Assembly: GCA_024291935.2 (NCBI GenBank)
Contig: CM044311.1
Location: 29,206,001 to 29,270,000, forward strand
Reading direction: 5' to 3'
From: Okapia johnstoni
Taxonomy: Eukaryota; Chordata; Mammalia; Artiodactyla; Giraffidae
DNA length: 64,000 nt
The notes under the pieces: generated by a model
Database searches by the model: none
Seen by the model: the letters and a program-made list of their open reading frames with translations, nothing else
What the model was told of the DNA's origin: nothing
Position numbers and translations under genes: made by a program
Shown: in pieces, positions 53,601 through 63,070 of the stretch
Layout: each line of letters opens with the position of its first letter
Numbering within the stretch: the first letter of the stretch is position 1

Positions 53601-56600
53601 AAAAAAAATATATATATAAACAGTATTCTTCTAGTTCACATAATTTTGCTTTTAAATGGAATTTTTTTATATAACTCGAATCAAATAATTATTGTAGTAA
53701 TTATTATATTTAAAAATCCATTACCTTTGACTACTAATGATGTTGAACATCAGTTTTGAGCCTAGTGGCTATTAGATGACTCTCTCGTGAAGTGCCTTCA
53801 ATTCTTTTATCATTTTTTTAAAAGTAACTTTTTAATTTTACATATATGTATATGTGTACTGGAGAAGGAAATGGCAACCCACTCCAGTATTCTTGCCTAG
53901 AAAATCCCATGGATGGACGAGCCTGGTGGGCTACAGTCCATGGTGTCACAGAGAGTTGGACACGATTGTATATGTGTATACAGGGCTTCCTAGGTGGTGC
54001 AGTAGTAAAGAATCTGCCTGCCAATGCAAGAGACACAAGAGATGCAGTTTCGATCCTTGGGTAGGGAAGATCCCCTGGAATAGAAAATGGCAACCCATTT
54101 CAGGATTCCTGCCTGGAAAATTATATGGACAGAGGAGCCTGGCAAGCTACAGATCATGGGGTTGCAAAAAGTCCAATATGACTGAGTGAGCACAACACAG
54201 CACATGTGTGTATATACACACATAAAACATATACATATAATATATATATGTATTATACATATATATATACACACATACACATATATATTTGGGATATAGG
54301 TACTTTTTCATATGTACATTTTGAACATTCGCATTCTTATCAGTGTCTTTTTAGGAGCAGACATTCTTCACTATGACAGTTTCCAATTTATTATCTTTAT
54401 GTCTCATGCTTACTGTATCATATCTGAAAAATCTTTGCTTACCTCAAGATTGTTAATATTGTCTCTCAATATTTGACACACATAGCTTGTTGTCTGCCAG
54501 AGAATGAAGCCAAATCAAAGCAAGGAGAGCTGAGAGAATGAGGGGAAAGGATAGGCTTTAGTTCTTTTTCACTCTAGAGCTAGTTTAGCTCCATTACAGT
54601 AAAGTCTGACCCTTCTAGAGTCCCCACTGAATGTCTGTGATGTTCATTAAGTTTTCTCTACTCTGGCTGGTCAGAACTGCAGTGCCTCCTACCAGGCTGT
54701 GGCCTTTGAAGCTGTTGAGCTTACAGCTCTGTGTGGAGTTTCACCCTATGCAGGCACAAGTTTGTCTTCAGCAGTGGTTTCGAGGGGACTCCTCTCAGAG
54801 TTTGGAGCTCTGCCTCACATAGCCCCCTCCTTTGTGGTACACTGTGATACAAATTCTAGTAGATTCAACTTCTTCAAACTCCAGTGCTTGTCCCCAATAT
54901 GGCAAAACCGCCATGTTTTGTTGGGTTCAACCCTCCTCCACTGAAGTCTGGAAACTGCCTCCAGGTAGAAACCTATTAGATATAGGGTTCAAATCATTTG
55001 TTTACCCTTTTAAAGATACCATAGCTGTGTGCTTTTTGTTGTCCAATGTGTAAACTTTTTTTTTTCCATATATTTTGTCAAGTGTTCTAGTTGTTTACAG
55101 AGGTAAAGTAAGTGTGGAATCAGATATCCATAATATAATGATGGGAACTGGATTCTGTAAGATGTTTGTTTTTGTTTTATTGCTCTGTGTGTGTGTGTGT
55201 GTGGTCACATAGTCATGTCCAACCCATTGTGACCCCATGGTAGGTCACTCATTGTGATCCTATTGGGCTTCATTGACCCCAATGTAGCCCTCCAAGCTCC
55301 TCCACCCATGGGATTTCCTAGGCAAGAATACTGGAATGGGTTGCCATTTCCTTCTCCAGGGAATCTTCCTAACCTAGGGATCAAACCCAGGTCTCCTGCA
55401 TTTCAGACAGATTCTTTACTATCTGAGATACCAGGGAAAGCTCTTTTATTTTGGTAAGACATATATTAAAACTTAACATTTTAAGTGTATAGTTCAGTGT
55501 TATTAAGTGCATTTACACTGTTGTGCCACCATCACCATCACCCACCTATAGAACATTTTCATGTTCCCAAACTGAAAATCTGCACCCCATGAACTCCACA
55601 TTTACCACTTTTTTCCTAGCCCTTGGCAACCATTGTTCTACTTTATGCCTTGATAAATTTGACTCCTTAGGTACCTCATTTTAATGAATCATATAGCATT
55701 TATATTAATATTTTTGTGACTATCTTATTTCATGTAATATACCATATTTAAAGTTCTTCCATGTTGTTTCATGTGTAAGATTTTCCTTCCTTTTAAAGGC
55801 TGCATAATATTCCACTGGATATATGCGCCAGATTTTGTTTATCCATTCACCTTTACTGGATACTTGGGTTGCTTCCACCTTCTGGCTGTTGTGAATAATG
55901 CTGCAGTGAACATAGCAGCTGCACCTTTCAGCAGTGCACACAAGTTCCAAAATCTCTACATCCTTGTCAACAATTATTTCCTGTTTTTCTTTTTTTTTCA
56001 ATAGTAGCCATCCATGTGGGTTTGAAGTGTCATTTCTTCCTTTGTTTTTAGTTGATTGTTTTGTGCTGACACATTTTGATCTCTTTATCTTTTTTTGCTG
56101 TATATTCTATATATTGTATTTATCACAGGGATTATGTATAACATATGAAGTTAATACAGTCTGTCTTAAATTGATACTAATTTAGCTCCAATAATGGCAA
56201 TAAAGACTTCAGTAAAAACTTTCACTTAAAATACTCCTTTAAGCTCTGCTTCACTCACTTTATATTATTGATGACACAGTTATATCTTTATATATTGCAT
56301 AACCATTGACATAGATTTGTAATTATTTCTATGCATTTGTCTTTTAAATCTTATGGAAAATAAAAAGTGGAGTTACAAATCAAAATTTCAATAGTATTTT
56401 TTATATTTGTTCATAATTTGCCTTTATCAGGAAATTTTACATTTTATATGATTTCAAATTATTGTATAACATTCTTTTATTTCAACTTGAAGGGCTCCCA
56501 TTTGCACTTCATATAGAGCAGTTATAGTGTTAATGAATTCCTTCAGCTCTTGTTTGTCTCATTCACACAAAAAATGTGTTAGTCACTCAGTCGTGTCTGA

Positions 56601-59600
56601 CTCTTTGCAACCCCATGGGTGGTAGCCCACCAGGCTCCTCTGTCCGTGGAATTCTCCAGGCAAAAACAGTAGAGTGGTGGCCATTGTCTTCTCCAGGGGA
56701 TCTTTCCAACCCAGGGGTCAAACCCCCAGGTCTTCTGCATTGCTGGCAGATGCTTTAATGTCTGAGCCACCAGGGACGTGTGTCTGGGGATGTCTTAATT
56801 TCTCTCTCATTTTTGAAGAACAGTTTTGCCTGATATAGAAATCTAGGTTGAAAGTTTTCCTCTTTAACCACTCTACATATATTATCTTACTGCCTTCTCT
56901 TTTGCAAAGTTTCTGCTGAGAAATCCACTGATAATTTTATTGAGAATCCCTATAAGTATTACTTTACTGACAAAGGTCTGTCTAGTCAAAGTTGTGGTTT
57001 TTACAGTAGTCATGTATAGATGTGAGAGTTGGACTATAAAGAAAGCTGAGCACAAAAGAATTGATGCTTTTGAATTGTGGTGTTGGAGAAGACTCTTGAG
57101 AGTCGCTTGGAGAGCAAGGAGATCCAACCATTCCATCCTAAAGGAAATCAGTCCTGAATATTCATTGGAAGGACTGATGTTGAAGCTGAAACTCCAATAC
57201 TTTGGCCATCTGATGTGAAGAACTGACTCATTGGAAAAGACCCTGATGCTGGGAAAGATTGAAGGCAGGAGAAGGTGATGACAGAGGCTGAGATGGTTGG
57301 ATGGTATTGCTGACTTGATGGACATGAGTTTAAGCAAGCTCCAGGAATTGGTAATGGACAGGGAAGCCTGGTGTGCTGCAGTCCATGGGGTCGCAAAGAG
57401 TTGGATATGGCTGAGCAACTTAACTGAACTGAACTGTTAAGTATATGATTTCTAGAACTTTACTTTTTTTCTTTTCCTATAATCTACCAGAGTTGAGTCA
57501 GTTTGATATTCTTCAAGAGCTTTACAGTACACTAGTTTGACTTTTTTTGTATCATTTGAAAAGTTTTGTTTTTCTTTATATGATATTATTAATGAAATTG
57601 ACTATGTGTGTGTGCATGCTGAGTTGCTTCAGTTGTGTCTGGATCTTTACAACCCTATGAATGGTAGCCCGCCAGGCTCCTCTGTCCACGGAATTCTCCA
57701 GGCAAGAATACTGGAGTGGGTTGCCATGCCCTCCTCCCTGGGATCTTACCAACCCAGGGATCGAACCAGCTGGTTTTATGTCTCCTGCATTGGCAAGTGG
57801 GTTCTTTACCACTAGTGCCACCTGGGAAGCCCAAAATTGACTATATGATGTCACAAAAAAGCTAAACAAAACAAAACAAAAAACACAGACCCTCGGTGGC
57901 ATTTAATGAGAATCCCAGGGACGGGGGAGCCTGGTGGGCTGCCGTCTATGGGGTCACACAGAGTCAGACAAGACTGAAGCGACTTAGCAGCAGCAGCAGC
58001 AGCAGCAGCAGCAGCTGCTACATTTATGGATTCAGGTGGGAATTGTATAGGCACTGCTCTTCTTTGTTGGGTTTGCTGGCATGTTTGGCTTTTAACTGAG
58101 TGTCAATCAACTAGGGAGACTAACACAACTTAGCTCTTTTACACCTGTCTCTCCTTTTCTAGCAGGCCAGACCTGGGGTATTCTCACTGTGATGGCAGAA
58201 GTGTGGGATGCCCAGCTCTAATGTGCAAGCCCAGTTCAGCATCTGTTTGCATTACATCACCAAAGTCCTATTTTCCAATATTACAAGCTGTAATACTTGT
58301 ATGACCAACCTAGACAGCATATTGAAAAGCAGAAACATTACTTTGTCAACAAAGGTCTGTCTAGTCAAGGCTATGGTTTTTCCAGTGGTCATGTATGGAT
58401 GTGAGAGTTGGACTATAAAGAAAGCTGAGCACTGAAGAATTGATGCTTTTGAACTGTAATGTTGGAGAGGACTCTTGAGAGTCCCTTGGACTTCAAGGAG
58501 ATCCAACCAGTCCATCCTAAAGGAAATTAGTCCTGAATATTCATTGGAAGGACTGATGCTGAAGCTGAAACTCCAATACTTTGGCCTCCTGATGCGAAGA
58601 GCTGACTCATTTGAAAAGACCCTGATTCTGGGAAACATTGAGGGCAGGAGGAGAAGGGGATGACAGAGGATGAGATGGTTGAATGGCATCACCGACTCAA
58701 TGGACATGGGTTTGGGTGGACTCTGGGAGCTGGTGATGGATAGGGAGAACTGGCGTGCTGTGGTTCATGGGGTCACAAAGAGTCAGACATGACTGACTGA
58801 CTGAACTGAACTGAATACTTGTACCCATATTAAAAATTGGGGCAAGTCATCCCACTTATGATGGGAGAATACCTCAAAGTTACAAGCCGGATGACATAGA
58901 TTCAGGAAACAGTGGTATATTGGAGCCATGATTGCATCTAGTATATCAACCTAGTTTGTCATTATTTTACTTGTGTAGAATATACCTGCGTATCCATGTA
59001 TTTAAAATTTACCATGCACTTCTTTATTTTATAGCTAAGTTTCTTTTTTATGAAGCTGAATTTTTTTTAGTAGGAAGGCTTTATTACAGTTACATAACTT
59101 TATCTTTTGTGTAAGTTTATCATTTTGTGCTTTCTACTTTCTATATTTTTCATTTTCTTTGTATCTTTTGTATATATACACGTTTGCTATGCTTTCATAT
59201 GTTTTAGTGTGTAGAAAGTCATGTCTATTGTTTTACATAGTATAATGGTTAACTGTTAATGTTACCAATATTTTTTAAAACCCATACTTATCTATTTATT
59301 AACATTTTTTAAATTGACATATTCTGAATCTCCCAGTTAAGGAATTTTCATACCACTTTACCTATACCCCTTTTAACCTAAATTCCCATCTTATATTAGT
59401 ATATGTTGAGGCTTCCCTGGGGCTCATACAGTAAAGAATTTTCCAGGGTTGCAGGAGACCCACGTTCAATCCCTGGGTCAAGAAGATCCCCTGAAGAGAA
59501 GGCTTCCTACTCCAGTTTTCTTGCCTAGAGAACTCCATGGAGAAAAGAGCCATCTTATTAGTATATATTGACTTATACTAAACAATATTATTAAACATTT

Positions 59601-62600
59601 GAATAAGAATTATTTCTGATATTGCATTTATGTTTTACTCAGTTTTATACTGTTTATATTTACATTGGTATCTAACTTGTTTCTATGCTCACTTTCTTTT
59701 TTACTGTGAGCTTCTATGGATTGTCTTCAATAAATCTCTCATTTATTTAATAGTGATGATGTCAGGAACTTTACTTAGTCAACTTTGGGTGGTGTACTTT
59801 AGGAAGACTATAAAATTATTGGGCCACAAACTTTTGCACTTATCAGTTCAGTTCAGTCGCTCAGTCGTGTCCGACTCTTTGCGACCCCATGAATTGCAGC
59901 ACACCAGACCTCTCTGTCCATCACCAACTCCCAGAGTCTACCCAAACCCATGTCCATCGAGTTGGTGATGCCATCCAACCATCTCATCCTCTGTCGTCCC
60001 CTTCTCCTCCTGCCCCCAATCCTACCCAGCATTAGGGTCTTTTCCAATGATCCAACTCTTTGCATGAGGTGGCCAAAGTATTGGAGCTTCAGCTTCAACA
60101 TCAGTCCTTCCAAAGAACACCCAGGATTGATCTCTTTTAGGATGGATTGATTGGATCTCCTTGCAGTCCAAGGGACTCTCAAGAGTCTTCTCCAACACCA
60201 CAGTTCAAAAGCATCAATTCTGCAGCGCTCAGCTTTCTTCACCATCCAACTCTCACATCCATACATGACCACTGGAAAAACCATAGCCTTGACTAGACGG
60301 ACTTTTGTTGGCAAAGTAATGTCTCTGCTTTTAAATATGCTATCTAGGTTGGCCATAACCTTCCTTCCAAGGAGTAAGCGTCTTTTAATTTCATGGCTGC
60401 AATCACCATCAGCAGTGATCCTGGAGCCCCAAAAAATAAAGTCTGACACTGTTTCCACTGTTTCCCCATCTATTTCCCATGAAGTGATGGGACCAGATGC
60501 CATGATCTTAGTTTTGCAAACGTTGAGCTTTAAGCCAACTTTTTCACTCTCCACTTTCACTTTCATCAAGAGGCTCTTTAGTTCTTCTTCACTTTCTGCC
60601 ATAAGGGTGGTGTCATCCGCATATCTGAGGTTATTGATATTTCTCCCGGCAATCTTGATTCCAGCTTGTGTTTCTTCCAGCCCAGCCTTTCTCATGATGT
60701 ACTCTGCATATAAGTTAAATAAGCAGGGTGACAATATACAGCCTTGACGTACTCCTTTTCCTATTTGGAACCAGTCTGTTGTTCCATGTCCAGTTCTAAC
60801 TGTTGCTTCCTGACCTGCATACAGGTTAGTTTTCATTTATTATACCTTTATATGTCTGATATATTATTTTGGAAGACAAGTTGAAGTCATCATAAATTCA
60901 TTCTTCTCTCTGTAACCTGGATTTTCTGCCTTAATATGTTTAGGATATTTTTCTTTTTCGCTGAAACCAAAACTGATTCTAGGAGGTCTCTTAGTGAGTC
61001 TGATGAACTGATTTTCTCCAGATACCGGTGAACCTTTTTCAGTCTGCATACCCTGGTATGCAGTTATTTCCTTAATTGTTTTAACTGCTACTGCCTCTCT
61101 CCCCATTTCCTCCCTACCTGCCAAGGGAATGATGATTTTTAACTTGAATCTTTATTTTCTATCCCATGTCTATGTTTACCTTCATAATTTAAATATATTT
61201 TCCCCTTCACTTGTTACTATATATAAGGTGAGATTTTCATGTTTTAGCATCTGTAAAATGAATTTTTATTCTGCAATTGCATTTTTCCTTTTTGTGAATT
61301 GGAGTATATTTTTATTCCATTTTAAACTTAACCTATTGTTTTCGCCTCAAAGCATTTTATCAAATACGTATAAATGTATGTAGTGACTTGAGCACATTAT
61401 TTCTGGGCATTTAAATTACCTCTATTTCTCCAATATTCAAATACTGTATATTCATTTTTTATGTGTTTTCAGACTATTTTCTTGGTGTAAATTCTTAGAA
61501 GTGTAATTACTGGCATAAACTTTCCTAACACTTTTGTGAATTTTTGCTATGTATTGACAAATTTTTTCCCAACTCTTCTTACCAAGTTAAATTTCCAGAA
61601 GTAGTACAAGCATATGCTCTCATTAAAAAATATTTTGAGGTTGTATCCTCATTTTTAAAAAATTACAATTCTTAAAAATTATGAAAAGAAAAAACAGCCA
61701 TGTTTCACTGCCTAATAATGATGATTGCTTTGTTGTGGCTTAGATATTTCATTTTCTGCCCTGCTTTCATCTAGGATGGATGGCTGGATTGATAGATATG
61801 TAGGTATATAGATGATAGATAGGATGCACACATTGATGAAATTACATATGATGATAACTAAGGTGTTTTAAATTTTTGTGTGATTATGCATAACCCTATA
61901 ATTAATATCTTTATATTTAACACAGTGGTCATTTTATTAGTGTGACTCTAGAAAGAAAATCAGGAAGAGCAAATATTTTTAATATTTTGTATGTGTGGTA
62001 TACACATACACACATATATAATTTCAAAATGATGTTATCAACTTTTGCTCTCAGCATCCATATATATGAATCTTTGTTACATTTACCCTTATAAGTATTA
62101 CATATTAAATGGATTTTTTCATTGTGTTTCATAGGAAGAAATTGATATATTTTTGTTTTTATTTGATCACCAGTCAGGTGAAATATATTTTTCCTAATGC
62201 TTGTTATCTATATCTTGATATTCTTCTGCAAAACTGTTAAAGTTCATAATCAACTTGTGGACTTTTATTGGTGTGTATAACACTTTCCTTATTAACAATA
62301 TTAATGACTTCAATCACATCATTGCTATTTTGTACTGATAAAACTAATTCTTAATTTTTAGCCAGCCACATTCATTTCTATATTTCATTGTAAATTTTGA
62401 ATACATCTAATTCAAAAAGTCTGCTTAAGTGATCAATGAATTACTTTCAACATTGCAATTGCTCATTATATTGTGTTAAACTGCTAACAAAATGAAATCC
62501 TCCACACCCTCCAAGTTCAATTATTTTCTTTGCAGCAGTGACAAGAATGCTGCTGCTGCTAAGTCGCTTCAGTTGTGTCCGACTCTGTGCGACCCCGTGG

Positions 62601-63070
62601 ACGGCAGCCCACCAGGCTTCGCTGTCCCTGGGATTCAAATAAATACTATCCCAATACTCAGCTTGACTTTTTTTTTTATTTCAGAGAATAAGGCACCATG
62701 CCTTGAATTCTCTCAGCTAAGTTTAAAGGATTCCTTCAGAGATCTGTTTAATCCCAAAATGGAGATATCTTTGATGTTGTATACAAGGAACAACCCGACT
62801 TGTGCTGAATCACTGTTTGAGAAGGATGACTCACTTAACGTTAATTTCAACACAAGCAAGAAAGCAGTCTGGCTGATTCATGGATACAGACCACTGGGCT
62901 CCACTCCTTCGTGGCTTCAGAACTTTGTGAGGATTTTGTTGAACCAAGATGATATGAATATAATTGTGGTAGACTGGAACCGAGGAGCTACAACTTTTCT
63001 TTACATTAGGGCGGTTAAAAATACCAGGAAAGTTGCTGTGAGTTTGAGTAGGTACATTCAGAATCTTTTG
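47628..63070 (+). CDS. LIPI: Lipase member I, 5' part (2 coding exons in window)
   Basis: LIPI belongs to the pancreatic-lipase superfamily, close to LIPH; the family member releases lysophosphatidic acid from phosphatidic acid at the cell surface (phospholipase A1 activity, family knowledge). Exons 47628-47673 and 62685-63070 join in phase 1 to give 144 codons. The first is a hydrophobic signal peptide ([15 protein letters not shown]). The second starts the N-terminal lipase domain, with the [11 protein letters not shown] strand-and-loop near residues 86-96 (oxyanion-hole region) and the [10 protein letters not shown] segment near residues 116-125. The nucleophile Ser (GxSxG), Asp and His lie in later exons outside the window. 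LIPI is preferred over LIPH on signal-peptide wording and on its position beside RBM11. No disruption is seen. The gene is open at the right edge. Confidence 0.93.
47674..48596. other. LIPI: LIPI intron 1, first part
   Basis: AT-rich, no recognised element. A plus-strand frame at 48268-48588 has no family resemblance. Confidence 0.5.
48597..48778 (-). mobile_element. Bov-tA3-like SINE, antisense
   Basis: GTGAAAGTGAAAGTCAGTCATG to GAGCCAGCTGAGCCACAG, with the ACTATACAGTCCATGGAATTC variant. Confidence 0.85.
48779..49502. other. LIPI: LIPI intron 1, no recognised element
   Basis: AT-rich with an A-rich run near 49007-49045. Confidence 0.5.
49503..50037 (+). mobile_element. hAT-type (MER/Charlie-like) DNA transposon relic
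   Basis: AGTGTCAGCAAATATTTCTG, then AAAGGGCCAGATAGTGAATC at the left and CCACAGGCCATAGTTTGTC at the right, match a common non-autonomous mammalian element. GTCAGCAAA and the complement of TTTGTCAAC act as terminal inverted repeats. A SINE at 49679-49902 splits it. Confidence 0.65.
49679..49902 (+). mobile_element. Bov-tA SINE, sense, inside DNA transposon
   Basis: GGGCTTCCCAAGTGGCTCAG to AGTGACTGAGCATTTATGC. The 12-bp duplication AATGGACACTAA flanks it (49667-49678 and 49903-49914), copied from the host transposon. Confidence 0.92.
50090..50175 (+). repeat. MIR relic
   Basis: CTCATTTCACAGGTGAGGAAA followed by ATGAGATTCAGAAAG is the conserved MIR 3' core. Confidence 0.55.
50540..50715 (+). 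repeat. MIR relic
   Basis: GACTCAGATTCAAGTCTGG, then CAAATCATTTAACCTCCCTG and AGCATCAGTTTCTTCATT, give the full MIR order in sense orientation. Confidence 0.7.
50716..53232. other. LIPI: LIPI intron 1, mostly unrecognised
   Basis: AT-rich. It holds a possible MIR scrap near 52010-52090 and a short tandem duplication at 51720-51780. A minus-strand frame at 51191-51391 has no identifiable homology. Confidence 0.5.
51720..51780 (+). repeat. 37-bp tandem duplication
   Basis: The 24-base string TTTGCTTTTAGAAATGAAGA + AAGA occurs at 51720-51743 and again at 51757-51780. Confidence 0.75.
53245..53457 (-). mobile_element. Bov-tA SINE, antisense
   Basis: TGTTGTTGTTTAGTTGCTAAG to GAACCACCAGGGAAACCCG. 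The 12-bp duplication TAGTGTTTATGT flanks it (53233-53244 and 53458-53469). Confidence 0.91.
53568..53622. repeat. AT microsatellite with partial symmetry
   Basis: ATATATATATCATATATATA, then TGTATATATAAAAAAAATAT: an alternating AT tract able to form a hairpin. Confidence 0.8.
53859..53967 (+). mobile_element. BovA monomer (headless SINE), sense
   Basis: CTGGAGAAGGAAATGGCAAC to GAGTTGGACACGATT: only the BovA unit. The 11-bp repeat GTATATGTGTA flanks it (53848-53858 and 53968-53978), so it probably inserted in this short form. Confidence 0.85.
53981..54206 (+). mobile_element. Bov-tA SINE, sense
   Basis: AGGGCTTCCTAGGTGGTGCAG, B-box region GTTTCGATCC, BovA part ending CCAATATGACTGAGTGAGC. Confidence 0.86.
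54207..54292. repeat. (TG/CA)(TA) microsatellite
   Basis: TGTGTATATACACACATAAA through ATATATATATACACACATAC. A mixed dinucleotide tract following the SINE tail. Confidence 0.8.
54480..55075. other. Unidentified, GC-richer stretch
   Basis: Less AT-rich than the surroundings, with overlapping plus-strand frames at 54631-54822, 54699-54944 and 54832-55053, none resembling a known protein. It may be an old LTR or other repeat relic. No splice-consistent gene model could be built. Confidence 0.25.
55203..55443 (-). mobile_element. Bov-tA SINE, antisense, with internal insertion
   Basis: CACATAGTCATGTCCAACCC to GAGATACCAGGGAAAGC. Extra sequence at about 55240-55290 includes a second GTCACTCATTGTGATCC, a partial internal duplication. 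Confidence 0.82.
55450..56015 (-). mobile_element. Old mammalian L1 (L1M-type) 3' end, antisense
   Basis: On the minus strand the end of ORF2 is readable at 56001-55720 ([21 protein letters not shown] resembles the conserved L1 ORF2 C-terminus) followed by its 3' UTR. It is much more diverged than the ruminant L1 at 40212. Confidence 0.72.
56016..56574. other. LIPI: LIPI intron 1, no recognised element
   Basis: AT-rich, nothing supported. Confidence 0.5.
56575..56780 (-). mobile_element. Bov-tA SINE, antisense
   Basis: GTGTTAGTCACTCAGTCGTG to GAGCCACCAGGGACGTG. Complete, little diverged. Confidence 0.87.
56784..56950 (-). repeat. Old L1 fragment, antisense
   Basis: TTTTTGAAGAACAGTTTTGC, then CTGATATAGAAATCTAGG, and later TTTCTGCTGAGAAATCCACTG, follow a familiar antisense L1 segment. 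A BovB tail follows it. Confidence 0.5.
56955..57436 (+). mobile_element. BovB LINE 3' end
   Basis: TTACTTTACTGACAAAGGTC to CTTAACTGAACTGAACTG. 5' truncated to about 480 bp; a short TAAGTAT occurs on both sides as a possible target-site duplication. Confidence 0.88.
57606..57833 (-). mobile_element. Bov-tA SINE, antisense
   Basis: GTGTGTGCATGCTGAGTTGC to GTGCCACCTGGGAAGCCC. The 11-bp duplication AAATTGACTAT flanks it (57595-57605 and 57834-57844). Confidence 0.92.
57908..58018 (-). mobile_element. Bov-A2 SINE head, antisense, with (AGC)10
   Basis: GAGAATCCCAGGGACGGGGG to ACTGAAGCGACTTAGC followed by ten AGC units (57986-58015). Only about one BovA unit is present. Low divergence. Confidence 0.87.
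58302..58813 (+). mobile_element. BovB LINE 3' end
   Basis: TGACCAACCTAGACAGCATATT to the ACTGAACTGAACTG tail. The 10-bp duplication AATACTTGTA flanks it (58292-58301 and 58814-58823). Confidence 0.92.
58824..59405. other. LIPI: LIPI intron 1, no recognised element
   Basis: AT-rich, nothing supported. Confidence 0.5.
59409..59552 (+). mobile_element. Bov-tA SINE, sense, truncated
   Basis: AGGCTTCCCTGGGGCTCATAC, B-box region GTTCAATCCC, ending GAGAACTCCATGGAGAAAAG. CATCTTAT(AT)TAGTATAT flanks both sides as an imperfect target-site duplication. Confidence 0.82.
59843..60832 (-). mobile_element. BovB (RTE) LINE, 5' truncated, open frame intact
   Basis: Antisense copy about 990 bp long. On the minus strand the frame 60836-59853 is open for 327 codons. 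It covers the C-terminal half of the reverse transcriptase ([19 protein letters not shown] near 60750, [12 protein letters not shown] near 60612) and the downstream region to the end of the ORF ([11 protein letters not shown] near 59880). The upstream part of the ORF and the endonuclease are missing, so it cannot be autonomous. It is among the least decayed BovB copies here and lies in LIPI intron 1, antisense. Confidence 0.92.
60837..62545. other. LIPI: LIPI intron 1, distal AT-rich part
   Basis: No clear element. Some antisense-L1-like wording near 62130-62260 (for example GATCACCAGTCAGGTGAAAT). A GATA/TAGG-type simple repeat lies near 61785-61830. Confidence 0.45.
62546..62637 (+). mobile_element. 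Bov-A2 SINE 5' fragment, sense, next to LIPI exon 2
   Basis: AATGCTGCTGCTGCTAAGTC to GCTTCGCTGTCCCTGGGATTC: the first BovA unit only. It ends about 47 bases before the LIPI exon 2 acceptor. Confidence 0.87.
62685..63070 (+). CDS. LIPI: LIPI coding exon 2
   Basis: 386 nt. The acceptor TTTATTTCAG/AGAATA gives G/AG (Glu) at the junction; the alternative AG two bases on would create a stop at once. It encodes [20 protein letters not shown] through YIQNLL and ends at TTTTG/GTAAGT, phase 0. An open frame reaches upstream into a SINE from 62492, but that part is intronic. Confidence 0.95.

Noticed and set aside
535..59552. Numerous tRNA-like A and B boxes (for example GGTTCGATCC)
   Set aside because: All lie inside Bov-tA SINE heads with mutated cloverleaf positions. 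I see no functional tRNA gene.
60151..60747. 198-codon plus-strand open frame
   Set aside because: It is the complement of the intact BovB frame on the minus strand, without protein features of its own.
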